This document shows, one piece after another, positions 11,001-21,576 of a DNA stretch of 64,000 nucleotides; position 1 is the stretch's first letter; each line of letters begins with the position of its first letter. Below the pieces are notes generated by a model, which was given only the letters and a program-made list of their open reading frames with translations, was not told the DNA's origin and searched no databases. Position numbers and translations under genes: made by a program. Source of the stretch: Panicum virgatum (taxonomy: Eukaryota; Streptophyta; Magnoliopsida; Poales; Poaceae); NCBI RefSeq assembly GCF_016808335.1, contig NC_053146.1:7479015-7543014 (forward strand). Direction: 5' to 3'.

Positions 11001-12534
11001 TCCCTAGATTAAATTCGGTTGAGTTTCTGCAAATGTGAATGTTACAAAATTTGTAGATCTTGTTACAAGGAACCCAGATCAGTTGAGTTTGCATTTTTTT
11101 GATTTTTCTGTGATTTGTTTCGCATTTTAGGAGTTCACTGGTATACACTGAAAAACTTGCAGAAACACCCTTAAACGAAAAAAAGAAATTACAACCGGGT
11201 CTTTCGCCGGCCTTCTCCGCCGTGGCATCTTGCCGGTGGTGTTCTGCGGTGCAGGGCTTACCGGGGCTGCCACGGGGAGGCGCGTGGGAGAGAAAGGATC
11301 GAGGAACACCTACCCTGGTCGACGTTCGAGCGTTTGGTGCCCGGTTTCGAGCTCGTCGGCGTTGATGGCGGGTCGGTTGTTCGGTTCGCCGGCGCTGGAG
11401 GTGAAAGAGGGCTCGGGGTAGGGGAACAAGATGCGCTCGAGCACCGCGTGAGCTCGTGGATGCTTCTGGGGTAGCTGTCGGGCTCGGTCTCCTTCAGAGC
11501 TGGCCGGTCCGCGGTGAGCCCGAACTCGCCGGCGGCGGCGCAAGAGGGGAACGGCGTCGGGAGGGGGTTTGGGCTCGATTCCGCGCGCGTGGAGCGTAAC
11601 TGAGAGGTGGCGAAGCTGTTGCGGTGGTCGGAGGGGGCAATGTGGGGCTGGGCTAGCCGGTCCGCGAGAGCTGGATCTCGGCGGCCATGGCGGAGCGGCG
11701 GAAGGAAGAAGAAGGAGGAGAAGGGGCGCGACTGTGGAGCTCTGGTGGTTTTTATAGGCCAAAGAGCTCCTGTGTGAGGAATGTAGTGACTGGGGGCGGT
11801 TGATTTGGTCCTGGGCGGCTCGACGGCGAGCGGGCGGAGGAGGCAGCGGCGCTGCGCCGGCCGGGGTGTCGTGGCGGCTCGGGAGCGGCCTGGGACGCGT
11901 GTGCGCGCGAGGAGGTGCCAAGGGGCGGGCCAGGTGGCGCGGAGAGGTTTCCCCGGGTCCATTTGGCCGCGGGTGCGCGGTGGACGAAGTCCACCGGCGG
12001 CGTACGGCGGGCGGCGCGAACAGAGCAGGCCGGGGGAGAGAGAGATGGAGATAAGGGCATATTTGTGATTTCTGAAATTCCAGGGACCTCTCGGTAATCT
12101 AAAATTTTCTCCTACTTGGAGGGCTCAAATGGAAAAGTGTTGAATACCACTTTTGCATAACTTTTCAAGATCTACAACTTTTGTGTTATGCAAATTTTCA
12201 TTTGAAACTCACATTTCGAACTATTGGTACATTTGCATATTTGCACAAAAGGACTTTAGTTTTATTTAGTTTTTGACTTGATTTTGGCTGAAGTTCAATT
12301 GAGCACATGTCAATTGAAACACCTCCCATGAGCCAACTAAATTTTTGTGCACAATTTTTGAATTAAATTTTGAGTAGCTTTTTACTCCTTTTTTTCTTTT
12401 TCTTTTAATTTCTTTGGTATGATTCGTCTTTTCTTTGATCCTTTCTCTTTTGAATTACTTTCTCAAATTTTTCTTTTAACTTTAACTAAGGTACATTGAT
12501 TGTATTTAAATGTGCTAACACCTGAGGTGTCACA
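8074..12534 (-). repeat. 3' LTR of the gypsy element
   Basis: Starts TGTGGCGGAACC and ends GAGGTGTCACA on the plus strand, with TG...CA ends. A 64-bp unit beginning TAGTACCTGAAAAACAGAGC is tandemly doubled at about 8542-8669; the 5' LTR has one copy. The LTR holds an AT-rich U5/R portion (about 9,700-11,150) and a GC-rich block (about 11,200-12,050). The large open frames in the GC-rich block differ between strands and show no recognisable domain, so I do not call them genes. Confidence 0.93.
11749..11756 (-). promoter_or_regulatory. TATA box of the 3' LTR
   Basis: The minus strand reads CCTATAAAAACC inside the GC-rich block. The same site is conserved in the 5' LTR at 23633-23640. It lies about 780 bases from the 5' edge of the LTR, which would make U3 about 0.8 kb and R plus U5 about 3.6 kb. 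Confidence 0.55.
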
Positions 12535-12547
12535 ACCTACCCCCCTT
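12535..12547 (-). other. Polypurine tract of the gypsy element
   Basis: The minus strand reads AAGGGGGGTAGGT directly before the 3' LTR, the expected place for priming plus-strand synthesis. It overlaps the last in-frame stop of the pol frame (12546-12548). Confidence 0.8.
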
Positions 12548-12740
12548 AAAAAGAATCTCGTCCCGAGATTGGATGATTGGATTGAGGTGGGGAAAATGAT
12601 ATACCTGAGGTAGAGCTAAGGAAACCCGGATAATGTCGATTAAGATAATCCTCCGTCTCCCAGGTGGCTTCTTCTTCAGTGTGATGAGACCACTGAATTT
12701 TATACATTTTTACCACCTTTCGACGAGTACCTCTCTCTTT
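12546..12740 (-). pseudogene. C-terminal tail of pol, cut off by an in-frame stop
   Basis: The pol frame meets TAA at 12741-12743 and then stays open for 64 more codons to a TAA at 12546-12548. The tail includes W-SHH-EEEATWE, the conserved end of gypsy polyproteins following the integrase (chromodomain-like strand region). The stop therefore removes a normally translated tail. Confidence 0.75.
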
Positions 12741-15700
12741 TTAATCCAGAATTTTGAGTGGATATTCGGTATATGAGAGATCGGGCTCCACTAAAATTTC
12801 CTGTTGATCAATGATTTCCGTAGGAACTCGAACACATTTCTTGAGTTGGGATATGTGGAAGACATTATGGATGGCGGCAAGTCGTGAATGAAGTCGCAAA
12901 CGATAAGCCACGGGTCCACATTCTTCAATGATTTCATATGGCCCGACATAGCGAGGTGCGAGCTTACCCCTAACTCCGAAACGTTGAACGCCTCGAGTTG
13001 GGGACACTCGTAAATAGACGTGGTTACCAACCATGAACTTCAAAGGATCCCTTCTTTTATCGAAATAACTCTTTTGCCGAGACTGGGCTGCTCGGAGATT
13101 TGCTTGTACTATTTTTACTTTCTCTTCAGCCTCGACCACTAATTCAGGTCCAAAGATTTGACGCTCTCCAGTCTGGGACCAACTCAAAGGAGTTCGACAC
13201 CGTCGACCATACAAGGCCTCGAAGGGTGCCATCTTCAGACTGGCCTGATAGCTGTTGTTATAAGAAAACTCCGCCAAGGATAAACATTTGTCCCAGTTCT
13301 TGTCATAATGGATGACACATGCTCGAAGCATATCCTCAAGAATTTGATTCACCCTTTCGGTCTGTCCGTCAGTCTGTGGATGGTAAGCCGAGCTTCGAAT
13401 TAATTTAGTTCCGAGAGCCTCTTGGAGTTGCTCCCAAAATCTTGCCACAAACTGAGGACCACGATCCGATATAATTGTTTTGGGTGTACCATGTAGGCAG
13501 ACAATCCGATCAATATAGATCTCCGCATATTTCTTGGCTCGATATTCAGTATGCACTGGAATAAAATGAGCAGTCTTTGTGAGCCTATCAACAATGACCC
13601 AAATGGAATCATGGTGCTGAGAAGTATTTGGTAAGCCTACGATGAAGTCCATGCTGATATCGTCCCATTTCCAAGACGGAATTGGTAGAGGTTGGAGAGT
13701 TCCAGCAACTTTCAAGTGACTAGCTTTCACTCTCTGGCAGGTGTCACATTCTGCGACATATTTGGCAATCTCTCTCTTCATGCGAGTCCACCAAAAATTT
13801 TGTCTGAGATCTTGGTACATCTTGGTGCTACCCGGATGAATAGCGAATTTAGAGAGATGTGCTTCGTCCAGTATTTGTTTCCGCAGCTCAGGATTCTTGG
13901 GAACGACTAGGCGGTCCTCGAACCACAAAATTCCTTTATGGTCCACTCGGAAACACTTATATTTATTTTCACCTTCTACTACCTTCTGCTTAATGACACC
14001 AACACTTTTGTCCTGTAATTGTGCCATGATGACCTTGTCATAAAGTGTCGGTTCCACCGAAATATGATTCAAAGAACCTTGAGGAATGATCTCCAATTTC
14101 AGCCTTTGCATTTCAGCACACAATGTGTCATTATACGACTCCACTGAAAGGCAATTGCAGTGAACCTTGCGACTGAGCGCATCGGCTACCACATTAGCTT
14201 TGCCTGGATGATAATGAACTTCCAGGTCATAATCTTTGATTAATTCCAACCATCTTCGTTGCCTCATATTCAGCTCACTTTGAGTGAAAATGTATTTGAG
14301 ACTCTTATGGTCGGTATAAATATTGCAATGAGTGCCCATAAGATAATGTCTCCAAAGCTTGAGAGCATGAATAACTGCGGCTAGCTCAAGATCATGAGTG
14401 GGATAATTTAGCTCGTGTGGCCGAAGAGCTCGGGAAGCATATGCTATAACCCGATTGTCTTGCATCAAAACACAACCAAGACCAGTACCTGAAGCATCAC
14501 AATAAACATCGTAGGGTTTATTGTTGTCAGGTTGAGCCAAGACTGGTGCAGTGGTTAGATGTGCTCTCAATGTATGGAATGCTTCATCACACCTCGCGCT
14601 CCATTTAAACTTGACATCCTTCCTTAGTAGTTCTGTCATGGGCTTAGCAATTCTGGAGAAGTCCGGAATAAATCTGCGGTAATACCCCGCCAAGCCGAGA
14701 AAACTGCGGATCTGATGAACTGAAGTAGGAGGTTTCCAGTCCATCACTTCTTGTACTTTGCTGGGATCAACGGAAATGCCTTCACTAGATATAGTGTGAC
14801 CCAGAAATTTGACTGTGTCCAGCCAGAATTCACACTTGGAGAATTTTGCGTATAGCTTATGATCTCTGAGACGTTGAAGAACAATGCGCAGATGTTGCTC
14901 ATGTTCCGCCTCGTTCTTGGAATAAATTAGAATGTCGTCGATAAAAACCACGACAAACTTGTCAAGTTCCGGCATGAATACCGAGTTCATGAGATACATA
15001 AAATAAGCCGGAGCATTGGTGAGACCGAAAGACATAACCAAATATTCATAGAGACCATATCGGGTTGAGAAGGCGGTCTTGGGAATATCGCAAGGCCGGA
15101 TTTTAATTTGGTGATACCCCGAACGGAGATCAATCTTGGAGAAGATCTTCGCCCCAGCCAACTGATCAAACAGTACATCAATGCGGGGAAGTGGATATTT
15201 ATTTTTGATGGTCACCGCATTGAGAGGCCGGTAATCAACACACAACCTCAGACTATCATCCTTCTTCTTTACGAACAATGCTGGACAGCCCCAAGGTGAA
15301 GCACTAGGGCGGATAAAACCCTTGTCCAACAGTTCTTGTAGCTGGATTTTTAGTTCAGCCAATTCTTTAGGCGGCATGCGGTATGGCCTTTTTGAAATAG
15401 GTGCTGTACCAGGCTGAAGTTCAATGACAAATTCGATATCCCGGTCTGGCGGCATACCAGGTAAATCTTCCGGAAAAATATCTGCATACTCACGGACTAC
15501 TGGAATATCTTCGAGGCGAATATCTTTCATGGTATAGGCACAAGAATTGTGACATTGATGATGTGGTAAATATAGAACCGAATGACCATGAGTTGGAGAA
15601 TTTATTTCAACGGCCCGGGAAGAGATATCTAACATTACCCCATGTCTGTTCATCCAATCCATTCCCAGAATAATGTCCATACCTTCTAGTGGCAGCAATA

Positions 15701-16403
15701 TTAAAGTGGTAGGGACGGTTTTACTACCCAAACTTAGTGGCGCATTATTAACGATTTGGTTTGATGCAACTTTGCCACCCGGAGTAGATATCATGAATGA
15801 CCCTTTTGTGTGGCAAAAATCTAACCCAACCCTTGCTCCGAATTTAGAACTAATGAAGCTATGAGATGCACCAGAGTCGAATAAGATAACAGTGGGGTGT
15901 TGGTTTATAGAGAATGTACCCGACATGATTGGTGCTCCCTCAGGAAGGTCAGCAAGGTTGGTGAAGTTAAGTCGGCCCTGCCTGACTTGAATGGTTTGCC
16001 TCTTGCCCTTGTGCTGATCATTTCTGCGAGAAGCCTGCCCTTGAGATTGTCCCGCCTGGGGGCACATCTTGGCAAAGTGATCCGGACTCCCGCATCTGAA
16101 ACAACGGTTATTATTATCGGGGCGAGCGGCTGGCTGAGCATTCGGCCTAGGGCCGTTCTGCTGCTGCTGAGGTGCAAATCGAGCTTGCTGAGGAAACCCG
16201 AATCGAGCCTGCTGCTGCTGTTGAGGAGGTCGAATAATCCAACGCCCTGGCTGAGGGGCCTTCTGAGAGGGTGCGGGTGGGTTATTCTGCACAATACGAT
16301 ACCTCGGTGCAGAGGCACTTGAGGGTCCAGCAGGTGCCTTGCGCTTCTTTTCAGCGCTATGCACAGAAATCAGATCCTCCTGAGATATAGCCATATTCAC
16401 CAA
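12741..16403 (-). CDS. Ty3/gypsy Gag C-terminus and Pol (PR-RT-RNase H-IN)
   Basis: The 1220-residue open frame starts inside gag (first Met at 16403 is internal, not a real start). In order it holds a CCHC zinc knuckle ([14 protein letters not shown], residue 101), aspartic protease (LFDSGAS, 174-180), reverse transcriptase with catalytic FIDD (487-490), RNase H (YCDASG near 636, ELAAV, TDHK), and integrase. The integrase has the zinc motif H849, H856, C886, C889 and a D-D-E core with ISDRGPQF and [22 protein letters not shown] order is diagnostic of Ty3/gypsy. The frame is fused to gag, as usual for this lineage, but separated from it here by a frameshift near 16,430-16,450. All catalytic residues I can see are intact. 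A stop at 12741 shortens the C-terminus. Confidence 0.93.
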   Translation of the reverse strand: MVNMAISQEDLISVHSAEKKRKAPAGPSSASAPRYRIVQNNPPAPSQKAPQPGRWIIRPPQQQQQARFGFPQQARFAPQQQQNGPRPNAQPAARPDNNNRCFRCGSPDHFAKMCPQAGQSQGQASRRNDQHKGKRQTIQVRQGRLNFTNLADLPEGAPIMSGTFSINQHPTVILFDSGASHSFISSKFGARVGLDFCHTKGSFMISTPGGKVASNQIVNNAPLSLGSKTVPTTLILLPLEGMDIILGMDWMNRHGVMLDISSRAVEINSPTHGHSVLYLPHHQCHNSCAYTMKDIRLEDIPVVREYADIFPEDLPGMPPDRDIEFVIELQPGTAPISKRPYRMPPKELAELKIQLQELLDKGFIRPSASPWGCPALFVKKKDDSLRLCVDYRPLNAVTIKNKYPLPRIDVLFDQLAGAKIFSKIDLRSGYHQIKIRPCDIPKTAFSTRYGLYEYLVMSFGLTNAPAYFMYLMNSVFMPELDKFVVVFIDDILIYSKNEAEHEQHLRIVLQRLRDHKLYAKFSKCEFWLDTVKFLGHTISSEGISVDPSKVQEVMDWKPPTSVHQIRSFLGLAGYYRRFIPDFSRIAKPMTELLRKDVKFKWSARCDEAFHTLRAHLTTAPVLAQPDNNKPYDVYCDASGTGLGCVLMQDNRVIAYASRALRPHELNYPTHDLELAAVIHALKLWRHYLMGTHCNIYTDHKSLKYIFTQSELNMRQRRWLELIKDYDLEVHYHPGKANVVADALSRKVHCNCLSVESYNDTLCAEMQRLKLEIIPQGSLNHISVEPTLYDKVIMAQLQDKSVGVIKQKVVEGENKYKCFRVDHKGILWFEDRLVVPKNPELRKQILDEAHLSKFAIHPGSTKMYQDLRQNFWWTRMKREIAKYVAECDTCQRVKASHLKVAGTLQPLPIPSWKWDDISMDFIVGLPNTSQHHDSIWVIVDRLTKTAHFIPVHTEYRAKKYAEIYIDRIVCLHGTPKTIISDRGPQFVARFWEQLQEALGTKLIRSSAYHPQTDGQTERVNQILEDMLRACVIHYDKNWDKCLSLAEFSYNNSYQASLKMAPFEALYGRRCRTPLSWSQTGERQIFGPELVVEAEEKVKIVQANLRAAQSRQKSYFDKRRDPLKFMVGNHVYLRVSPTRGVQRFGVRGKLAPRYVGPYEIIEECGPVAYRLRLHSRLAAIHNVFHISQLKKCVRVPTEIIDQQEILVEPDLSYTEYPLKILD

Positions 16404-16432
16404 TTCATTGAATGAGTCTGCTCGGACAAGAT

Positions 16433-17068
16433 TTAGCCTCTCCTGTAACTGGTACTAAGGCCTCGACGGAAGCGTTCACGCTTCTTAGCGTCGGTATCCG
16501 CGTGATGTCCAGCATACTGACACAGTTGATGGAATACTTGGGCATATTGCACCACAGTACGAGTGCCCTGCGTTAAGGCCAAGAACTCGTTGAGCTTACG
16601 GTCAAGAAGTCCAGCTGGAATATGATGATCTCGAAAAGCCAATTTGAACTCATTCCAGTTCACCACATGATCAGCCGGTAGCATCCCGTGGTAGTGATCC
16701 CACCACATACGAGCTGATCCGCGAAGCTGCTGCGCGGCATAGCGAGTCTTGTTCGCTTCGGAACAAGGAGTAGTCAATAGAGAAAACTTGGATTCGATCG
16801 TGCGAATCCAAGCGTCCGCGTCCAGAGGCTCATCCGCTTTATTGAACAGCGGAGGCTGAGTACTGAGAAAATCTTGGTAGCTCGCTTCTTGTGCGTGATG
16901 AACATGATGCCCACCCCGCGGTTGTTGCTGAGCTTGAACCAACTGCCGCAAAATCTCCGTCTGGGCGGCAAGAACCTCAGCGATACCCACTGGTGGAGGA
17001 GGTGGAGGTGGATCGCCGTTCCCTCCGGCTCCAAAACCACTAGGGGTGCCTCGAGTCGATCCCACCAT
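16433..17068 (-). CDS. Ty3/gypsy Gag N-terminal part (frameshifted)
   Basis: The 211-residue frame has a glycine/proline-rich start (GDPPPPPPP) and then the retrotransposon gag capsid region, with W-IE-KF, C-EA-KT-YAAQQL-G-A--WW and F-LAL-QG-R-V-QY--F--LC motifs typical of the Retrotrans_gag family. It forms the capsid-like particle. The frame ends in TAA just after RRGLS. The expected continuation lies one frame over and joins the pol frame, so a single-base indel near 16,440 separates the two. The start at 17068 is the first Met and follows an A-rich leader. Confidence 0.85.
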   Translation of the reverse strand: MVGSTRGTPSGFGAGGNGDPPPPPPPVGIAEVLAAQTEILRQLVQAQQQPRGGHHVHHAQEASYQDFLSTQPPLFNKADEPLDADAWIRTIESKFSLLTTPCSEANKTRYAAQQLRGSARMWWDHYHGMLPADHVVNWNEFKLAFRDHHIPAGLLDRKLNEFLALTQGTRTVVQYAQVFHQLCQYAGHHADTDAKKRERFRRGLSTSYRRG

Positions 17069-17721
17069 CTGAAATGTGAGTACTTTTGCATTAGACCCAT
17101 CATTATCATCACCTCGAATGGGAATTTCAACTCAAGATGACATGTAAATATTCGGAGTTGCTTAAATCACGTCGTGCAGAAAACCAGTGATACAAAAACG
17201 CTCATAACTGGAGTTCTGTACATGATATAAACTTGAAATTTTTACAGGAGATAGATAATTTCATTATCTACAACTTTGGTAGTCATCACAAAGTCAGATT
17301 TCCAGAGTAGGTTAGTCGAAAAATTCATTTACTCCTCCTCTGGTTTTTCTGTTTCACAGAAAACAGAGCTTCTGTAATTTGCGATTATCTCCAGCGATAC
17401 TGATCCGTTTGGGCTGAAATTTTGCGAGCATGTTCCCGATGAAATTTGGAACAACTTTGGTATTCAACTCAGGAGCTAAATCCGAAAGGAAAAGAGGATA
17501 AAAATTCGAACTAGCTGCTGCTTTCAGCTTTTCACAGATCACTGATAATTAACACTAGTAGCATTAGGGTTTCATTACATCCATCGTTCTCTCATTTCTA
17601 CTTGGTCTCTCCTAACATCAGTACTAAGGGGGTTACTCAACTCTAAGTTAGCCTAGTAGCCATGACCCAAAAGTAGGCTGCACTAAGAGGAGTCTACAAA
17701 AGCTAAGAAACAGCGCCTCGT
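17069..17721 (-). other. Leader between orf0 and gag
   Basis: AT-rich untranslated internal sequence of the gypsy element. No supported open frame is present. Confidence 0.6.
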
Positions 17722-17913
17722 CTACATGTTGACCGATGCCTCACTCGCCGCGGGAGTGTGAACCTCAACCGGGGCGGGCTGCGGCGCCTGGTCCTCGGAG
17801 TCCATCTCTGAAAAGCCCTCGATCTCCTGGGGCTCGTCCTCCTCGTCCACCTGCATCTCGTCGGGAGGTGCGTGAAGGGCATCCTGCGCGTGCTGTATCG
17901 CGTGGAGCTGCCC
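17722..17913 (-). pseudogene. Acidic C-terminal tail of orf0, behind an in-frame stop
   Basis: After the TAG at 17914-17916 the same frame remains open for 63 codons to TAG at 17722-17724. The tail is very acidic (VDEEDEPQE and similar runs) and proline-rich. The open frame on both sides suggests the TAG is a recent point change in this copy. Confidence 0.65.
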
Positions 17914-18633
17914 CTAGGCCTCGTCCAACTCAAGCTGCAGGTCGTGAAACTGGTCCTCCAGGAAGTTGATCGTAGCGTCACGATCCGACACAGTGTCCTG
18001 AAGCTCGTGAACCTGGCCGTGGAGCTGGGCAATAAGAGTAGCCCTGCTCTCGAGCTCGGTACTAGCCTCCTGAAGCTGCCCATCTCTCAGCTGGACCGCC
18101 AGGTGCAGGGCCTGAGCGTGGTCCACCAACTGAGCGACGGCGTAACCCTGGTAAGTGTGAAGTCTGTAGAGACCGTCCAAGCACCTCGCTGTCGTCCGAA
18201 GGGCCCCGACCGGGTCAAGGGTAGCGACCACGTCCACGTGTGCCATCCGGTCGAGCCAAAGCGGGTCTGCCGGGTCAGGTGCAGGGAACAACCCGAACGC
18301 GGTCAGAACCACCTCCAGAGGGCGCAAAGAGCAAAAGGTGGTCATCGCCCTCATGGCGGTAAGCTCCCAGGTGTCCAGCAGGTAGTGACCGACCATCTGA
18401 GTCACGATCGGCTCCCACCCGTTGAGCGGGTGCTGCGGGATCACCATCGTCACACTGCAGCGACGAACTCCGTCCTCCACAAACTCGTGGCCATCGTAAA
18501 CCGGTGGCTGGAGGTAACCGGCTGCACTCAAAAGCTCCCAAAGACGGCGGGGAAACCCGTCCCAGTGCAGGCAAGCGGAGTGCACGTGCCCCTGCGCGTC
18601 AACGACCAGCAGCTCTTCCATCTGTCCCAACAA
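17914..18633 (-). CDS. Retrotransposon orf0 protein (unknown function, coiled-coil C-terminus)
   Basis: The 239-residue frame lies between the PBS and gag on the element's coding strand. It has no RT, protease or integrase signature. The first 130 residues are rich in W, L, P and H (for example HWDGFPRRLWELLSAAGY). The region from about residue 160 is a predicted heptad-like helical segment (LVDHAQALHLAVQLRDGQLQ and onward), consistent with a coiled coil. An extra open frame upstream of gag is known as orf0 in long-LTR grass gypsy elements such as RIRE3 and RIRE8; its role is not established. The stop at 17914 is probably premature. Two Met codons lie near the start, and the second (ELLVV context) is equally plausible. 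Confidence 0.7.
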   Translation of the reverse strand: MLGQMEELLVVDAQGHVHSACLHWDGFPRRLWELLSAAGYLQPPVYDGHEFVEDGVRRCSVTMVIPQHPLNGWEPIVTQMVGHYLLDTWELTAMRAMTTFCSLRPLEVVLTAFGLFPAPDPADPLWLDRMAHVDVVATLDPVGALRTTARCLDGLYRLHTYQGYAVAQLVDHAQALHLAVQLRDGQLQEASTELESRATLIAQLHGQVHELQDTVSDRDATINFLEDQFHDLQLELDEA

Positions 18634-20002
18634 AAGACCGATGGATCAGCTGATGGTAACAAGAACTACTAACTCTGGAACAGTGAAAGAATTGGCCAAA
18701 ACTGTAGAGAACTTGCTTCAAAAATTCTCAAAAATTTACACAAGTTCCCTCTGATATTAAGGAGCAATTCATCTAGTCATCACTAAGCTCAATTCGGATT
18801 CCATGGGGGTGATATGCTCAGGTATTCAGAGTGATGTCAACCAGGAAAACTGAGTGTCCAGAGAGGGTGTATTTTGACTATAACTCTCAACCCAGACGTC
18901 AAAAAAATTTCAAATTTTTATGGTAAGCTCATCACTTAGTTGTCTACAACTTTCATTTTGAACGATTTTTAGTTTGAACAACTTATAAAGGTCGAAAAAT
19001 TTCAGTTGTATAGACTGTTCAGAGTTAACAGTTTTACACAGGGTTGATCCAAAAATACAAATACCATGCTAGAAAGCTTCAAAAATTTTCAATTTTTTTA
19101 CAGCAGCTGGATAACTTAAGAAACACCATTTAGTCTTACTACCCCAAGTCAATTTGAGTAACTTAATAGAAGGTTAAAATTCGTGGAAACCAGGTTGCAG
19201 ACTTTCTGGATACTCCCTAGGATAGTGTTTTAACTGATTTGCTTGCGATTTCTCCAGAGATTTATTTGCTAACCTTTTTTAGAATGAATGCAGAACCTAT
19301 ACGTCCTCACCAAGGAAAAATTGCCAAGTAACCTTGGTCTTACGCAATGACTTTGGTGGCATACATATTACGTCTCTCACTATATAGCTACTCGATATAG
19401 CTAGATAGCCTATAATTCGATTTCGAGTTAGCGTACCTGCAGAAGATTGACAGTATATAAAATGAACCTTTTGTGCCAGCACTCACGAAAGCGTTCCCAT
19501 ACATTACCGATCACTATAGAATCGGCATCCATACCATTACCGCCGTATGGACAACGTTAAGCATACGTTATCGAAACAACGTATTGACTGAGTACCGTCT
19601 TTGACGGGGAATTGAATTCCAATTTCAAACCATTACTCCCCATATATTCAACCGAAGTTGGTATATGGGCAGCAGCTCAAGTAGGCCACTGCTTGAGCTC
19701 CAGCGTTCGGCTCGCATCACCGACGGGAAGGTCAGACTCCCTCAGCTGACTAAGTAAGCATACCTTCGTGGCGATGGTGTAGTTGCAGAATTTAAATTAC
19801 AGAATTTAAATGCTGAAAGGTAATGTGCTGGAAGTTAGCCCTACAAAATAAGCCACCTGATTATATCCATAAGATTCCCTAGGGCTTTACGTCCTAGACT
19901 TGTCCTTGGAGATCCTAAACTCTTTCAAAAACTTTAGTAGCTTTGAAGTCAAGTTTTAAGTTGTTGTTGTGAAAACCGAGGTTGCCATCTCTGGTAGGCT
20001 GT
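18634..20002 (-). other. 5' untranslated leader of the gypsy element
   Basis: AT-rich sequence between PBS and orf0. Short repeated phrases such as TTTTCAA and ACAACTTT occur, but no gene is visible. Confidence 0.6.
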
Positions 20003-20021
20003 CTGTGAGCTCTGATGCAGC
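20003..20021 (-). other. Primer-binding site, tRNA-iMet-like
   Basis: The minus strand directly after the 5' LTR reads GCTGCATCAGAGCTCAC. The core ATCAGAGC matches the usual initiator-tRNA-Met PBS TGGTATCAGAGC apart from one missing or changed base near its start. Confidence 0.6.
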
Positions 20022-21345
20022 TGTGGCGGAACCACCCAAAACTACTGGGTCCGGGTGCACTGATCTTTGTTGCTAAGCAACTCTGACCCAATTTGGCACT
20101 CACCGGTAGTTCCTCGAGTAAAGCCTCGATAAAAGCCACGCTATTCCAGGATCAGCAGACAACACTCACACGAAGGTGAACCCAGAGATTACAACACAAA
20201 CCATTTCATACATCTCAGAGTGATTGCAGCTGAAAGAAAATTTATTACAAACCATGTTCAGACTAGCAAAGTACTACGGAGTTCCAACTACTCAATTATT
20301 TAGGTCTCATGTTCAGCGGAAGCAGTAAAGATAACTAGCGAGATAACGTGACGCATCGGTAAAGCCCGTACGAATGCGTCACTCGGCGGGAGGGTGATTA
20401 GCACCAGCTGACGGGCCATCCCACTCAACAGACCAACCCGGAGGCAGAGTACAAGGCCAAGTAAGACTCGCAAACAGATCTTCAAAGTTAGTACCTGAAA
20501 AACAGAGCCACAAGCAAGGCTGAGTATACTAATACTCAGCAAGACTGACCCGTCTCCGGATATATCATAGTCCGATAACTAGACATGCAAGGCTTTTTGG
20601 TTGGTGGGGTTTGTTTTGCCAAAAATGCCACTAAATGTTGATCCTTATTTTCAGATTTTATTTAGCCATCTTCCAGTTGGATTAACCATTCTAAGTTTGC
20701 ATCTAACTCTACACAAACATGGTAGAGCAATCATTTAATCAACCAGCAGTATTATCATCATCATGTTCCACTTGTTACTCTGTGTGACCGAAAACATTAA
20801 GCAGTCTCATGCCGTGAGAGGCGGACGATTCTGAATCGGATTTCAACCTGGCCAGGGGAACCTAGACCACACGCATGGGGATTGACTTCGCTCCCGCCCA
20901 CGCTACTTTTCCCCTTTCTTTCCAGTCCGTGGATCCGGCACACCCTCCCCGACTACAGAGTCCGACCACTCTGTACCCGTACGTCGCGACATAAAAATAA
21001 ACCCTACTTCTACCAGGAGGGTGCGAGATCGTTCCACTCGCCGGTCCAATCAGGTACTTCAGCTTACCGATTACCATATTTCTCGGTATGTGGCTAGTAC
21101 TTTCAAACGCTTAACGAAATGAGCCACACACCGCAACCTTAGCCATTTTTTACTACACCAGCGAGGTATCACAACTACACAACCCCGCCCGTTGTCCTTA
21201 CATTTCAACAGGAATTAAAGTCAGTACAATTCCTATTTGCTCGCGAGAGGCAGGAAACCACTCGACTTCTACCGTACCTATTTAGCATGGCAACTAGTCG
21301 GTACAAAGATCCGGTATCAAACATAGGTTCCTATGGATCATGCAT

Positions 21346-21576
21346 CTAAGGTTTTCGATCAACGCCTAGAAAACTTAATGCAGAAAACCAATTATTACCA
21401 TACATAAATAAATAGATAGCAGAATGATAATTCGGAAAAATTAGTGGGATTATGCTCCGGGGCTTGCCTTCTTGGGCACTGTCAGGCAGAAAAGCTTCTG
21501 GGGCTTGGCCCAGGTCTTGAGACAAGTTAGTACAGTTCAAGGAGACCTCCTGATCCGCACGAGAGTCCGCGGGCAC
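21346..21576 (-). other. Candidate spliced LTR exon (DG-YEL-P ... EGKPR)
   Basis: On the minus strand, a pyrimidine-poor run ends in CATATAG, followed by an open segment reading LADGDYELVPAD and later AQEGKPRS. The same layout exists in the unrelated-copy LTR at 1430-1605 (LSDGTYELIPD, EGKPRT) and in the 3' LTR at 9462-9692. Upstream in the LTR is a GC-rich block with a donor-like GGTAGGTG (about 23197-23204). This could be exon 2 of a spliced LTR transcript. It could equally be nucleotide-level conservation only. Confidence 0.35.

Noticed and set aside
11258..12068. Long open frames in the GC-rich block of the gypsy LTRs (also 23142-23982)
   Set aside because: They are open in several phases and on both strands, cross the TATA box, have low-complexity Pro/Arg/Ser content and differ by frame between the LTRs. 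No domain is recognisable.
17736..18672. Plus-strand open frame of 266 codons opposite orf0
   Set aside because: It is the antisense of the minus-strand orf0 frame of the gypsy element. Strand, position between PBS and gag, and composition favour orf0.
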